Both the position numbers and the translations under genes were made by a program. The notes beneath the pieces were generated by a model. The model made no database searches. It was given only the letters and a program-made list of their open reading frames with translations, and was not told where the DNA came from. From positions 23,409,660 to 23,473,659 of the forward strand of contig CM063285.1 of NCBI GenBank assembly GCA_032173965.1: a stretch of DNA of 64,000 bases, in the 5' to 3' direction. Below are positions 13,004 to 26,733 of this stretch, one piece after another. Position 1 is the stretch's first letter; each line of letters begins with the position of its first letter. The stretch is from Sitta carolinensis. Taxonomy: Eukaryota; Chordata; Aves; Passeriformes; Sittidae.

Positions 13004-13461
13004 CCGAAATTCTTCGAAAATAATAGAGCCTGTTTGACACTCCTTTCCCCTTGTCTTATTCTCCACTACCTCCCACTCTTTGTTAGTCAGTATTGCTCTG
13101 TGCTTTTTTCTCTTTCACTTAAGAGTATTTTGTCTTAAATGGAAAATACTGTATAGTGCTGAGGGTAGTTTGGATTCTTGATGGAAATAACATACAATTT
13201 TTGATATTTTCAACCAAAGGAAATGAGGGGGAGTGCAGGTGAAAAATTGTTATTTATACTCAGTATTTTTTTCTATAAATTAAATGAAGAATAGGTGGGA
13301 TAGACATTACTGCTGCTAGTTTTAGTTTTATTCAAACTAAAAATCATAATTTCTATCAGAATGGAAGAGGGGAAGAAATAAATGTGAGAATTTCCAAACA
13401 CTCTCAAGGTTGCTGTTTTTCAGAACCTGTTTCAGAATCTGAAGCTTGTTGAGATCTGTGT

Positions 13462-13500
13462 TGTGGGTTAACCCTGCTGGTCATAATACCTGTACTTAGG
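13462..13500 (-). mobile_element. Possible LTR terminal scrap of the same family
   Basis: 'tgtgggttaaccctgctgg' at 13462-13480 looks like the reverse complement of the 3' terminus of the LTR family seen at 12439 and 58516. Similarity fades within about 40 bp. It could be a truncated second insertion or chance. Confidence 0.3.
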
Positions 13501-14877
13501 TGGCTTTGGTTCTCTTTTGGACCAGAACTGTAAAATTGGAAAAATCAGTACCCTTCAGAAACAGGGGTTGCTTGGGATTTTATATTTAACACAGTAGTGC
13601 AAGAATTCCATACAGTGAGCATCATTCAGTGTGTAGGTCCCTGCTTTACCATGGCTGCCCTTGGGAAGACTGCATAAATCTCTTGCAAAGGGTATTCATA
13701 GTACACCTAAGGGAACTTGACAACTTTCCTTTCCAGAGCATATAAATAAACTACAAATAACCAGTCTGTAGAAAGTTGTTCACTTCTCAGAAACGTGTAA
13801 CTCACATGCCTTCTTGATCTAAGTAATTGTTAAATGGTATGAGACACTTTCCTTGTCTTATTTATCAGTTAAAAAAGAATGAATGAGCAGAGTTGCTCAA
13901 AAATGAAGATCCTTGAACTTGGTCTTTGTTTCTTCTCAAGTTCCCACTTAGCTTTGAAAGATTTTCCTTGATACTGTTTACCTTATGTCAATCAGTTACA
14001 TATGCTCCAAGAAGTTTGATTTCTCTTGGCTGTGTTGCTGTGAGAATTCTTCTTGGTACTGTGTCCTTTCATGTTGCATGAAGTACTGTGTAAATTATAA
14101 TTACAGTTCTTCCCACCATGTTGACAGGTTCTAAACTCTGTTACCTGACACAGACTCCTGTGCAATCAATAAAGTTGATGCATGTGGTATTATCAGAAAA
14201 TATTTGTTAATTTACTGTCTTCACTTAGGATTATGACTTCTTATGCTGCATGAACTAGATTTAGACAACAGAGTAACTTGTGCTTAGAAAACCTGTGATA
14301 AAAGCTGCTAGAATGTTACTGTACATTACTGATTTTGAGTGGGGAAGGAGAAGAAGCAACCTCCCAAATCCTCCAAAGCTTGAAAAATACTAAAATCTCT
14401 TGGTTCTTTGTCCAGATGACATTATCCTTTGTTGTTGATATAAACTTTTCAGATTTCTGCACTCAATTTCATGTCTGTTTAATGCAAACCAAGATTTAAG
14501 TTTGTCCTGTGGAATAGCGGGACTTGTGTACAAGGGGGAATTGCTGAAAAAATAAAAAGAAATATATTCATCCATGTAATTTGTTTTAGAGTTGTTTCTT
14601 TATCCTAGCCCCTTTCATAGGTAATCTTCGAGCATGTGTCAAATATGCATAGCAGAGAACTTCCCATGCTGGCTTGAGAAATGGAAGCAATGACCTGGAT
14701 GTAGCTAGGCTCCTTTTAGGTTGAGCTGATTCAGATATTTGTTATGTCATGTGCATGTACCAGCCTTGTTGGAGATAGCTGCATGATGGCTGTGCTGTGT
14801 GCTGCTGCAGGGTGCAGATATGCTCTTTGCATGTTTGTCAGTAAAAGAGTATGTAATCTTGCTTAGATTCAGTTAGG

Positions 14878-14921
14878 GTTGTTTGCAATAGGGGATTTGC
14901 AGTTGTTTGCAGTAGGGGATT
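14878..14921. repeat. Imperfect tandem duplication, period 24
   Basis: GTTGTTTGCAATAGGGGATT at 14878-14897 recurs at 14902-14921 with a single A-to-G difference. Confidence 0.8.
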
Positions 14922-15499
14922 CTCACAAAGCATGTCGTGCATCATGTATTTCACACAGGTTAGTGTGCAGTGTAGCCTCTCTGTGGGCAAATCAGCCTTC
15001 AGGATAGAGACTCTCTGTCCCTCCTTGCCTCTCCAGATTACCTGAAGGCATTTCTGGGACCAGAGGCTAGAAAAATGTTCAATTTTAAATTCACAGTATC
15101 TCCCACTAGAGTGCTGCAGCTGTTGAACAGTTAAGAAACATTTGTATGGTGGCAGGGGAGTATCTTATTCCTCTGTTTGTTTAAAATCCACGCAAAGAAT
15201 GATTTCTTGTGTTCGTTATGTGTTAATGGCACTGCACAAACTATACTTTATGATGCCTTTGGGTACAATAACTTAGCTGGATGGTTGAATACAATTTAAA
15301 TATGCAAAAAGAAGGGACTAATGGAGTATCCTCAAGGACTAGCTAATACCTTTATTTATAATTATGTCATACTATCTAAATTTGAGAAGATTTGTGTTTG
15401 TCACAAACATTATCTTGTTGAAATATTTTAGATTTAAGTTTCAGCAGACCTCAGTATTTTTTCTGTGGAAATATCTTATTTATAGTTGGGTTTGCGTTG

Positions 15500-15517
15500 T
15501 TTTTTTTTTTTTTTTTT
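15500..15517. repeat. Poly-T tract (18 bp)
   Basis: A simple T run with no associated retroposon body visible on either side. Confidence 0.9.
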
Positions 15518-17332
15518 CTTTAAATCTGTAACTTACCATCAATTCAAATGCCTCCTGACAGTGGGTTCTGAGAGTGCTTTTAGTAGGTACTGCTTCTCTG
15601 CTTAGAAGAACCTTCCAGACAAAATAAAAATAGAAACCTGAGCACATTTAGAGAGTAAAAACAATGGAGATAAAAAATACCAATGTTTTATATGCAAGGG
15701 GAAGAAAAATGTTTAGCCTGGGAACTTGGAGTAGTCTATGAATTTGATCTGAGCTCAAGGGGTGATTGTTTATCTAAACCTGCTTCACGTCACCTTTCCT
15801 GCTCCCCATCTGCCAAACTTCACTTGTCAGAAGTGAAATGTTTTCAGTGGTTGGATGACCTTGTGAAGGGGTAGGTTCTTTTCTGGGGCTCCACCCCCTT
15901 ACTTTGCTATGATAAAGGTCCAGGTAATTCCTTCAGGCTTGCTAGTGCACCTTGTCAACCACCGCGAACTTCTGTCATTTCTCCTTGGGATAGTCTCACC
16001 GCAGGACCTCAGTTTGGGAGTTCTGAGCCTCACCTATTGATGCAAAGCTTAAAGTGAGTCACTGTGTTCAGAGGAAGAGAAGCAGTACTGTGTAAGAATG
16101 TTAAGTGTTGGCCTCTATGGTGGGCACACCTTTCTCTTCTGCATGGTTTAAGTGGCCAGATTTTTGTCAAAATTCTGATTCAAAAATAAGAACCCAAATA
16201 ATTTGCAGGCAAATATCTTTCTAACTGTAAGATATTTACCTAGAATACCAGCTTACAACAAAAGTAACAAAAACTCTGGAAAACTCCTTATTTCTTAAAG
16301 ATTAACTGAATAATTATAGAAAAAGATTGTTCACCTTTTCTTGAAAGAGTGTATGGCCTTGGAACCTCTAGAACGTACACTTTCTGTCGAAGAGCAATAA
16401 ACCAAATGCATGCATTATGGCCCCAAGGGATAAATGCTGCCCTGAAGGAATTTATTTTATTTTATTTTTTTTTTTAATTTAAATGAGTTTATTTTGAACT
16501 CGCCCTAGGTGCTTGTACAGAAACTCATATTTATATGCAATGAAATCTAGTAGTTTTCCTGATATTCTTAATCAATATGATTTTCAGCTACTAGTTAAAT
16601 AATAGCCTTGGGCATTATTACACTTTCTTCATCTACAATCTGCTGGGCTTGGTTCTATTGCTCTCCTGTCTGCTTTTATTCATTACAGGAAATTTCAATA
16701 TCCTATTTAGTGTGAGTATAATACCCATTTCCTTTTTATCTGTAAAAGCAGTCATCTTAAAGAAGTCATTAAGTTTCACATTAACTTTTAATGTGGTATG
16801 TGTATATGATGAACTATTCTGATACATCTGAAGTTTGCATACGATATTTCTATGTTGTCAGTCCTGTCACTGACTAGCAATGTAGGAGGGCATTTACAGC
16901 TTCAGAGAAACATCTCAGTTTTCTGAGGCTTTGTGGATTCTTCTTATGAAGTATTTTTTGTTTTGTAATGCAGTGCATTGATTGTTCTAGATTCTTTTTC
17001 AACTAATATCAAATATGACAGCACTCCCGTATAGAGTTGCAGACCCACTGCTTACTAATACTGCTACACTTTTGAGCACTACAATACTTTTTCCTTTTCT
17101 CCTTGAAGAGCTGGAGGCATTAGACATCTATCACTTACTTTTCTGTACCTTATCCTTCCAGCCCTCACTGGGCACTCCGGAACATGAGCTGGCGTAATGA
17201 ACTGCAGCAAGAGCATCTGTGACTCAATAGACAATCTGCTTAATAAATGTTTATTGATTTAAATTACAGATTATACACATGCATGAGATAGTGAAATAAA
17301 TTGAATTAGAGCTGGTTATGCATCTGTCTACA

Positions 17333-17646
17333 CTGAAGAGGAGGGGCAGACACTGATCTCTTCTCTGTGGTGGCCAGAGACAGGACCTGAAGGAATTGCT
17401 TGAAGTTGTGTCAGGTGAAATTTAGGTTGGATATTAGAAAAAGTTTCTTCACACAGAGGGTGGTCGGGCACTGGAACAGGCTCCCCCAGAGGAGAGGCCA
17501 CAGCACCAAGATTGACAGAATTCAAGAAGTATTTGGACAACCCTCTCAGGTGCACAGTGTAATTTTTTGAGATGTCCTGTGCAGGGCCAGGAATTGGACT
17601 TGATGATCCTTGTGGGTTCCTTAGATCTTGGCATGTTCTGTGATAT
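17333..17646 (+). mobile_element. CR1 LINE 3' fragment, sense orientation
   Basis: About 310 bp of CR1 read in the sense direction: 'ctgaagaggaggggcagaca', 'ctgatctcttctctgtggtg', 'taggttggatattagaaaaa', 'gtttcttcacacagagggtg', 'gggcactggaacaggctccc', 'tttggacaaccctctcaggt', 'ggaattggacttgatgatcc', ending in a 'gttctgtgat' tail. These are the C-terminal end of the pol ORF and the 3' UTR of a CR1 subfamily. The copy is 5'-truncated with premature stops. It differs in subfamily from the 9408 and 11649 copies. The two overlapping minus-strand frames here are antisense CR1. Confidence 0.95.
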
Positions 17647-18029
17647 GTCTAAAAATTATGACAATGTTTAAAGCAAGGTAAAAGGATTAACTGGTTGAAA
17701 GAGCAGCTGGTGGATTGCTGGGTTTCTTTATGAAGGTACTAATCTGCTTCAGCGCCTTTAGAAGGAGATTTCTGAATTTACCCCAAAAGGCTGAAGAAAC
17801 TTTTTCAAGTGGTTACTTTTTGTAAATTTTCAAGGATGTTTACCTTATGGGATATTTATACAATCACAGCTTATGCAAGTGTAGAAGTAAAGGCACTTGC
17901 TGTATGACCGAGCAATAAGTTTGACTTTATGTGTCTCTGATTCCTGATATATTTCTACAGCCATATTTTATGAGAAATTAATTTTTCTCTTCCTCAATAA
18001 GGTGTTGATTCCATTCTATTCTATAGCTA

Positions 18030-18096
18030 TTTTAGGATAACTACATGTACTATACCCCTAACTATTAGAGGTGCAGTACATGTAGCTATCTTAAAA
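18030..18096. other. 67-nt near-perfect hairpin (pre-miRNA-sized inverted repeat)
   Basis: The arms 18030-18051 and 18075-18096 are reverse complements except for one A/C mismatch and one G/T wobble. Inside them, 18053-18061 pairs with 18065-18073 with one further mismatch, leaving a three-base CTA loop. That makes about 28 paired positions in one stem, with the outer arm reading TACATGTAG at its core. The size matches an animal microRNA precursor, but the three-base loop is smaller than Drosha normally prefers, although weak apical pairs could open it. A small palindromic transposon remnant is the other reading. Expression cannot be seen from sequence. Confidence 0.75.
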
Positions 18097-19009
18097 ACTT
18101 TCTTATACATTTTGTGCACAGTTAGTTTTTCATATTATTGTTCCTGACCTTTATCCTTTTTCCCTTCCCAAGCCTACAGTTTAGAGGTTGTTCAGCTATA
18201 GAAGATGCTATGTTCATAAGAAAAGCACATCTGAAAACTCCACTTTTAAATCACAACCTTTGTGATTTGATAATTTCTGGATGTTCTTGCCTATAACTTC
18301 TCTGTGACAGCTGTAGCTATTTGAAATTAATCAAACATAATTTACCTCTATGATTTAGCTTTAGATTGTCCATTTCAAAAGTTCTGTTCCTAAGATGAGC
18401 TGTATTTGTTGCAGAGCAGTGTGTATAGATACATTAATTTGTATCAATTTTATGAAGGAGCCAAAATGATCTGATTTTGCTGATTGATATGTTCTGACGT
18501 ATAACACAGTGGATCATGCTTAGAGTTGTGCTAACAAATGGTTTGTAGTTGCATTTCTGCAGTACTTTCTTAAACTATCTTGATCCCAGAATCCAGTTAA
18601 GCAATCTATAGGATCAAATTTTTAGGCGATGATTAGATATTTCAGGATGTAGATATCTGCTTTTTAAATTTCAGGGGCCTTGTACAGATCTTACACAGTT
18701 AAAGTCTTAAGTGTTTCTCTGTGAAGTTTCCTATCAGTTTTTTCCCCGTGTATGAGCTCATCCTGTGGTTTACTAGCCTCGAGGTATTTTCTAAGGGGGA
18801 ATAAAAGGGTTTTCAGGATGCTCAGCAATGACTGATGTGTGATGTACATTACAAAAGAGTTTCTTACTTCCTTACTGTTCAGATTAATTCTCTTTAGAAG
18901 GTTCAGAGATTTGACCTACACATAAAGAACCCAGAGCTCAAAACAAGGTGAGATGTGAAATGAACAGTCCTAAGTGTTTCCTCCTATTTGTCTTCAGAGT
19001 TAGTGTAGG

Positions 19010-19400
19010 CAGGTCAATCAGAGCAGTGCAGCTCTACCCAGTCATACACTTGCAAAGCTAATACGCCCCACTCAGGCTTGGGAGTGTTGCTGTCATCCAC
19101 CTCATGGATACACTTCAGGATTCGGCCCCAGGATGAAGATGTGGCCAATCCAGTTTTCTTTGAGCTGCCAGAACTGCCCAGATGGAGTTGAGTGTGGCTT
19201 TAGTTTTTCTCAATAGACACGACCAAGAGCCAGCAGGCTTTGGGGGTGGGAGATGAGGGACAGGTGAGAGGCCATGGTGAGATGCATGATGTAGTCCTGT
19301 CTGGTCATGTTTATCATTTCTGCACATGCTGTCCAGGTGAGAGTACTGGTGAGCTCAAAGAGTGAGCTGGTCCAACCAAAGAGCAATCTTGTCTATTCCC
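19010..19400 (-). pseudogene. Degenerate coding-like patch, unidentified
   Basis: On the minus strand, one frame from about 19400 to 19130 reads as a sensible mixed protein interrupted by in-frame stops. It contains a stretch of about 50 residues (about 19367-19219) with ordinary amphipathic composition before the first stop. A shift of frame near 19120 lets the sense continue towards 19020. The patch is less AT-rich than both flanks. This suggests a decayed processed pseudogene or a domesticated-element fragment, but I do not recognise the parent protein. No poly-A tail is visible at the expected left end. Confidence 0.3.
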
Positions 19401-21303
19401 ATTCCCACTTTTTTTTTTTGCTTGGATCATGTGAAGTTTTGCTTTTTACTAAAAAATAAAGCTGGATCAGTTTCACTGTCTGATTTACTGAGCATTGGCA
19501 CAGGCTGATGGTGGGGAAGCTGGACTGTGTAGGAAAATAGCATGCATTGAGAAAACAAGAAAGAGCAATGACTGACTTAATGGTATTGGATTTATTCTCA
19601 GTGTTTTAATAGAGTTGCTTACTTGTCCTGGTGCTCCATGTGCTTTCCTTTTTTACAGGTGAGAAGCTCAGTAACTTCTCATAATTATTTTACATTTGGG
19701 TTTATTAAATTTGGTTTTGTCATATAGTCTTGCACTAACTGCAGTCAGAAGAGGTTTCTCTTCAATCCTCATAAATACTTTGCTCACTCAGTACTTTTTA
19801 TCTGAATCTCTTGCTTGTGGCTTTATTGACTTACTGAATGGTTTATTTCATTTAGCATGTCAAGATAATTATTATGTTAACAAAAAGGAAAGTTTAATGG
19901 TCCCTATTTAGTTGGAGAACTATTGCATCTCTTACTAATTATGCTCTCTGACTGCTGGGTTTTGGAAATGTGATCTGTGTTCCATGAATCTTCCATTCAT
20001 AATAGTAAATACTAATAGCACTTACTTCAGAAGGATGTTGCATGGCTAAATTCATGTATGTAAATTATTCTGAATTCCTAAGATGCCAAATTGTCTAATG
20101 AAACCATTCATGTTGCTAATGTTAAGTATCCTCCAATTTCTGTATTACATATTCATGTCCTTTAACAAGGGAATGAAGCAAAATGCAATGCTCATTGATG
20201 TTTTTCAGTCCTTCATTGGAGCTAATGTGTTATTAATAACCTGGAAAAACTTCTTTGCAAATACTTTTGAAATCTAAAGACTCTACAAAGCAGCTATTAC
20301 TTCTTCATAAACAGTTTCTGAGATGAATTTGCAGATTTACTCATGTATTATATCTTGGGCTAGTCCTAGAGAAACTATTTCATGAATATGTAGAGCATGT
20401 TCGCTATCTTCTTTTTTTATGTTGTAGATTCATGGCAAACTCCTAGTTTGTTCAGCAATTGGCTTTCTCTGCTATATTCCCTCTATATAACAAATGCTTG
20501 TTTCTTTGGAAACTCAGACTTCATTATTGATAGGAAATGAGTCTGCAGTGCAGCATTATTATTCTTTGAAAGCATTAAAGGACGTTTTCAGTTCTTCTGT
20601 TCTATTACAATAAATACTGAATTTTTCTTTTTTTAATAATGTTCTGACACCTGATTTCTCTATATCATTCATAGTTTTGCTTGCCACACCACAGAATTTT
20701 CTGTTCAGTTAGCTCCCTTCCTCCTCCTTTATAAACATTTATGCTAAGTTTGTTTTAAACAGATCTTTAGAACTATGGACAGTCTTGACAGTTTTCCATC
20801 TTTTTTTACACTTTCTTCAGTTCTCATGACCATGCTGATATATATTTGAGTTTCCTTCTCACTATCATTTTCTCACTGAAGATTTTTCTAATGAAGTTGC
20901 AAATGGAATATCGCAAAAAAGCATTTTTAGTTTAAAATTAGTTGTAATCTAGGAAAAAAATTGAGACAATCTTGCAGATGAGACAAAGCAGGACCTAGAA
21001 GAATTTGTGTATTACTACAGGTAGTAATTTGAGTGGCAGAAATTTGTACATGAAATAAGAAACCCTTTAAAGTAACGTTAACAGAGTTCAGTGGGCAGGA
21101 GTGTCATAAATAAACTTGGATGGGAAAAATGAACAGGAGCATTGCACAGAGTTCAAAATATTCATGGAATTGAAATGGGAATGTAAACTATGTACAGTAG
21201 TTTTTGAGGAAGATACTGGTGGTCATGAAAATAAAATTTTTGTCTAAAATTTAGTTCAATAGACTGCTGTATAGCAGACCAAATATGTTATGGAATGATA
21301 AAG

Positions 21304-21318
21304 CCCCCCCCCCCCCCC
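21304..21318. repeat. Poly-C tract (15 bp)
   Basis: An uninterrupted run of 15 C, conspicuous in an AT-rich setting. It is potentially polymorphic. Confidence 0.9.
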
Positions 21319-24300
21319 AAATACATTACAATTGGATTGTCTTGATTTTTTTTTTTTTACACCAGTCAAACATAATGATAGGAGAATCTGTAATTCTGCT
21401 CCAATAGATATTTGCTTCCATGCTTATTTGGCACACTCAGTTCTAGATAGATTCCTAAAAGTTAATTCCATGAATAAACTCCCACCTGGGATATTGAGAT
21501 AGTACCAAAAAAGCTGTTGCTCGAATATATGGGAAAATTACAGATGGTACTGCTTACAAAGGCACCAAGAGAACAGTACTTAAAGAATTATATGGTTTGA
21601 ATACAAATGTCCTCCAACATCATTAAATTACAGCATAACCTGTTTTCCAATACAAAACCCTGAAAGTTGTTACATATTTTTGTAACAGAAATTGTTTCAT
21701 AAAACAGACTACCTGGGATAGCAATCTTGCAAAACCAAGAATGGAATGGAAATTTCTACAGATATTAAGCTTAAGAAAACAAAAGAAGACTAGAACAGAA
21801 GTAGAAAAAGAAATGTTAACTTGTTGGATGTAGACAGGAAAAAACACTTAACCCAGCAATATTGATCTTGAAGATCTTGCAGAATATAAATGTTTAATGT
21901 GATGCTGCAAGCATTAATAAAACTCAGGTTGTGGGCAGCTAGCCTCCACTTTCCTTACCTGTGAAAGTGTAATTATACTGCGTGATTTCCTGTGGTTTTA
22001 TTGTCAGGGTTTGTGGGTGTGGTTAAAGGGGGATATTTGTAAGAAGGTATTTCCTGCCAGCCATGAATCTCATGTTATGCCTACTAAGTGTGCAAAGGAA
22101 AAGTTAAGATCATTACCTCACACAGTGAAGTGGACTTCTGCATTGCAAACTGAATCGCTTTTGAATGGCCCAGTGACTCCAGAAATGAAATTTCTGCTTT
22201 CTATAACCTGTTTACCTGCCTTTTCAGCAAAGGGCTTTTGTACAAAGGAAATTTCTGTTGAATCTAGTCCTCCTCTGTCACAGGTAAATGCACCATTTAA
22301 TTCCTTTCATTGATGGGTTTTATTTTTAACTTTTTTGGTTGCTGTTATACTGCTTCACTCCTGTTAAAAGCTTGTCACTTCAAGAATGAGAATGGCCAAA
22401 CTCTCCATTCCCTTGGATGTCATGGTAGGAGTGAATGTTCAGGATGCAACATGTGTGCACTGTGTACTGTTCAGAACATAGAGGGAAAGTTTGGCTCATG
22501 CACTTCCACACTGGAATCTCAAGAAAAATCAGTCAGGAAGTCTAAACTGCTGTAGACTATATAGATGCTTAACATAGCTACATTAATACTATTTTCAGTT
22601 ACAAAGATTCCCCTGTTCATTTTGAGAAACATTTTTCATTTCACCATTAACACCTTTCTTCTGCATTTCATTTCTCATTTCCCCCTCTATTATTTATTCA
22701 TAGCCTTTATATTTCTGTGATTAGCACAGGCTACAATATTGTCTTTCTTTTTATCTTGCTCATTTTTACTATAGCAGTGAAATCCACTCTGATTAGACTG
22801 TAACAAATTCTTCATTATGTAGTCGTTTGCATAGCCCTTAAGGCAGACTGTTCACTTTTTTACAACTCACTTATTCAATCTTTTCCTGTATACTGCATAT
22901 AGATGCAGATAATTTAGACCCTATCTACCCATTTGAGTTAGACACATCCTCTGAAAACAGAGTGTTCAAATAATCCAAATTCTTTATGTTAATGTGAGTG
23001 TCTTTCCCTCACTTCCCTTTTCTATTAGTATAACTTAATTTCTTTCTCTTCTCATGATTCTCTCAGTTTTGTCTTTATTTCAGTATTTCAGTTTCACCAC
23101 CTCCAATCTATTAAATGTTAATTAAATTCATGGATTTAAATAAAATGCAAATAAAATTTAAACAAAATTACATTACTTTCTCCTCCCATTTCACATCATC
23201 ATCGCTCATTTTGTTGATCAAAACTGACTTCAAAACTCAAGTGTAAATATATGCTATATCAAAAGCAAACCCACTGGCTGGCCTTAAAATTCCAAGGCAG
23301 CTTCTGTGAAATGATGAGTAAATTATAAAACCTCCATGTAAGAAGTACGACATATGGGAATGTTACAGTAAAATCTGAGGAGCCTCATAATATCATATGA
23401 CATGGAAGTGGTGAGAATCATTAGAGTGAAGGTAAAGAACATTAGGATTAATTAAAAAAAATAGGTGATTTAAAACAAATATAGTGTGATCACCAAAGGT
23501 ACCAATTGGTTTAACCCTTTCCTGGAGCAGACATTGCTTATCTCCAGGTCTGATAACCTACAGATGAGGATATCTGGCTTCCCAGAAGGCTGTGTTGGGA
23601 ACTTAGCTAAAGTCCAGTCCACAATAAAGTGCGTGAATGTGTAGCCTTCTCCCAAGTTCACAGGTGTTTTATAAATATGCTTCTCCCATCCCCACACAGT
23701 CAGGAAACAGAATTCCAGATTTATAATTTTCTTCAAGTTAGGCCTGCACTATTTGTAGGAACTTTTCACATTATTGTTGGAACTTAGCATCAAGGCAATA
23801 TGTCAAAATTGATCAATCCTACTATATCCCTTTAGAAGAAAAGAGTTCCTTAGAAAAGTAAAGTAGAAGGTTGGTAGTCTTGAAGGCAGTTCTTTAACCC
23901 AAGAAAAATCTCTGCTTGTCTCTTCCTTAGATAGATGTGGATAGATGGATAGATGTAAATTCCCTGCTTTTGGAACAAGTGATGGTGAAATGCAGAAGTT
24001 GTAGGGAATAGGGAAATGAAATAGAGTGGGTCAGATGTAGAGGGTACTCTGGATCTTGCTGTGTTGCTGGTACTTGCGTTGATGAGCATTTCTGCTGAAT
24101 CAGTTTGCTTTTGGAAGTTGTTTTCTTCGTGGAACAGATATTTGCAAAAATATGTAGGTGAAAATGCCAGACAATAAGCTGTTCATGGGCCCCTGCCCTG
24201 CTTAATCATTCTTTTTGCTTGCTAAGTCTTTGTCATCTACCCCAAAATGAGGATTCCACCAAGTCCAAGCTGGGGGAGACAGAAGTGTCCTAGACCAGCT

Positions 24301-26707
24301 GAGCCTCTCCTTCAGTGAGAAGAGAATGATTTGCATATAGGTAACTTCTGCTTGATGGGAGGGAATTTAATTGCAATTAATTTATCCTCAAACCTTCCAA
24401 GGCAAAACTTACAGAAATATCTGAGATTGGCATACAGGATAGTGATGGTGGAATGCATGAGTTATTTTGCTGAAAGCCTTTATAAAACTAATTTATTTAT
24501 TTAGGAGCAAGGTATTTGAGGATGAGTAGCAGTATACTTGAAAACCATCTTATGAATTTACCTTTTCTTTTAGTGTAAAATGACCAGCTAAGGCCATTGT
24601 TGTGTCTGATGCTTGTTCCTGCATGGAATTAGAATGTTGAATACCAGATATAAGTATTAGTGTTTTTTCTCAAGAAAAATTAGGCTTGTTTCTGTGTGGA
24701 AACCTTCGGAATTTATTCTGATTTTCTGGTTTTTGTGTGTATTTCTTGTACTGTTTTATGAAAAACAGTGTTAAATACATACATATTGTCCTGATGCTTC
24801 CAATCCGCTTTGCACAGAGCACCCCCTGATGTCAATAATTTGGTGAAAAATTATTTTTAGAGAAAGAGAATGAGACCACAAGTACCAAATTATATTAGAG
24901 ACAAACTGTAGCTTTCTGAAGTGTACTGATGAGTGCTTTAGTGGGGAAGGTGGTTTTCCAGGTACATGCCAGGTATGTGAATCAGTTTTCACAATAGAAG
25001 AAGGATTTCTAAAATTTTGCTGTTAAATGAAAACAGAAAATAAGTAGTTACTTCTTCAAATACCAGCATACTGTTTCCTTTCACAGCTATCACCTGGTAG
25101 AGATCATATTAATCTGAGAGATATAGGTACTGGGCTCTGCTTTAATGAATATCAAAGTATTTTGCACAAAATGGAGCACCTTTGACAGCACAGACTGAAA
25201 CATACTCTAAGTCTTTTTAAAAGTATTTAATATGTTTGTCTCATTCTAACATGCATGCTTACCCATGAATTGCAATGAAAAAAAGGTATTTTTAATATTC
25301 TTGGTGTTGCTCTATCAGGTAGCGACGAGTAGGTATCTTCTGTGTCATGCTCTGAAAGAAAAGGTAACTCCTGCCTCAGGAACTAATTTATGGTAGGTTT
25401 AAAATAAGTCAGTTTTATCAAACCAAGCGATACAGTATTCTAGAGAGTATCACTCAGTATTTGGAATAGCTGTAGAGTCATAAATGAGAGAATAAACTAT
25501 ATACATATATACATATGTATACTTATAGAAACAGTTTGACTTCAGCTTGAAGTACTCTGTCAGGTGCCTGTGATTTCTGCAATTAGTCTTGAACATATTA
25601 AACTCCTTTCAGCTTTTCTGAATAAGGTTTTACAAATTCATTAATTAAGCCTTATCTTAATGGCTTTGTTCTTAGCACTTACTCCTTGACAATACCTGTT
25701 GCTGCTTCTCTTTGCCCATTGACACCTCTTATGATAATGCTGCTCATAAAGGTACCTCAGCCTTTCAAAAGTTTTAATGGTTCTATTTTTGTTTTCTCCA
25801 TGTCTGATTAAACCTCAAAATCATTGCCAGGAAGACTTTGTCAAAATATTTATTCTTGTTTATTTCTATTAAAAATATAAAATGTAAGTTCTCAAACCTC
25901 AGATTTTATCTGGCTTTATTTGGCTTTCTTCTATGGAATACTTAAGTCTGTTTTGGAACCGGCACTAATAGTTAAATGACATTTAAGTAGTACAGATACT
26001 TTGACCTTCAGTGAATGATCTTCTGAATAAATGAGAAAATATATGAGTGGATGAAAAGATAAATGCAGTGCAATTTTCCTGCTTTGCTCATAGACTTCAG
26101 AGGATAATATCTGGTATTGGGGGCTAGACTAATTTAGTAATATAACAATTTTGTTTCCTGGCAAGTACGTATGACTCTGAGAAGGTTGCCTACCTAAATT
26201 CAAGGGGCAGATTCCTTACTAAAATGTAGGACATTCCAGTTTGAAGAATTTTCCTGTAGATTTAGTAAGAGAAAAAAGTCTCTTTTTTTTTCCACTCTTC
26301 CTGAGTTTTAAATTATGAACATTATGTCTAGATTTTTGACCAGTTGTGCTTTAGACATCAGGTCCTTGTTGCTGAAGCACTGTGAATGTTTTTTTCTGCT
26401 AACAGAAGTAGTCTCTTAAGACTTTCAGATATATGTTGAGGTGCCATATACATAACCGGGCAATCCAAATACCACTTTACACATGTATAACATTGATGTC
26501 ATTCTGCTCCATTACAATTTTGCAGTGTCAACGAGATATGGATATATGACTAGGTCAGTACTGAACTTTACAGGATGTGTCAAGTTATGAAAATAATTTC
26601 AGTCATAAAGTTAATTTCAAATGCTTAGCAAAACTCCCATTATGAATCAGTCATTCTAAATAAACTTTATTAGTCCAAAACAATTTAAAATCAAGCAAGC
26701 TGAAAGT

Positions 26708-26733
26708 GTGTCTAGGTTTTGTGTCTAGGTTTT
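26708..26733. repeat. Exact 13-bp tandem duplication
   Basis: GTGTCTAGGTTTT is repeated twice head to tail with no difference, which points to recent slippage. Confidence 0.85.

Larger units (their letters stand above)
13501..17332. other. Unique DNA, no supported gene
   Basis: No convincing gene. It holds an 18-base T run (15500-15517) and a small imperfect duplication at 14878-14921 (20-bp unit, period 24, one mismatch). The stretch 15780-16060 is less AT-rich but matches nothing I recognise. Confidence 0.5.

Noticed and set aside
22011..22555. Two plus-strand frames (100 and 81 codons) nearly end to end
   Set aside because: No homology recognised, no shared frame, and no splice signals joining them; treated as chance.
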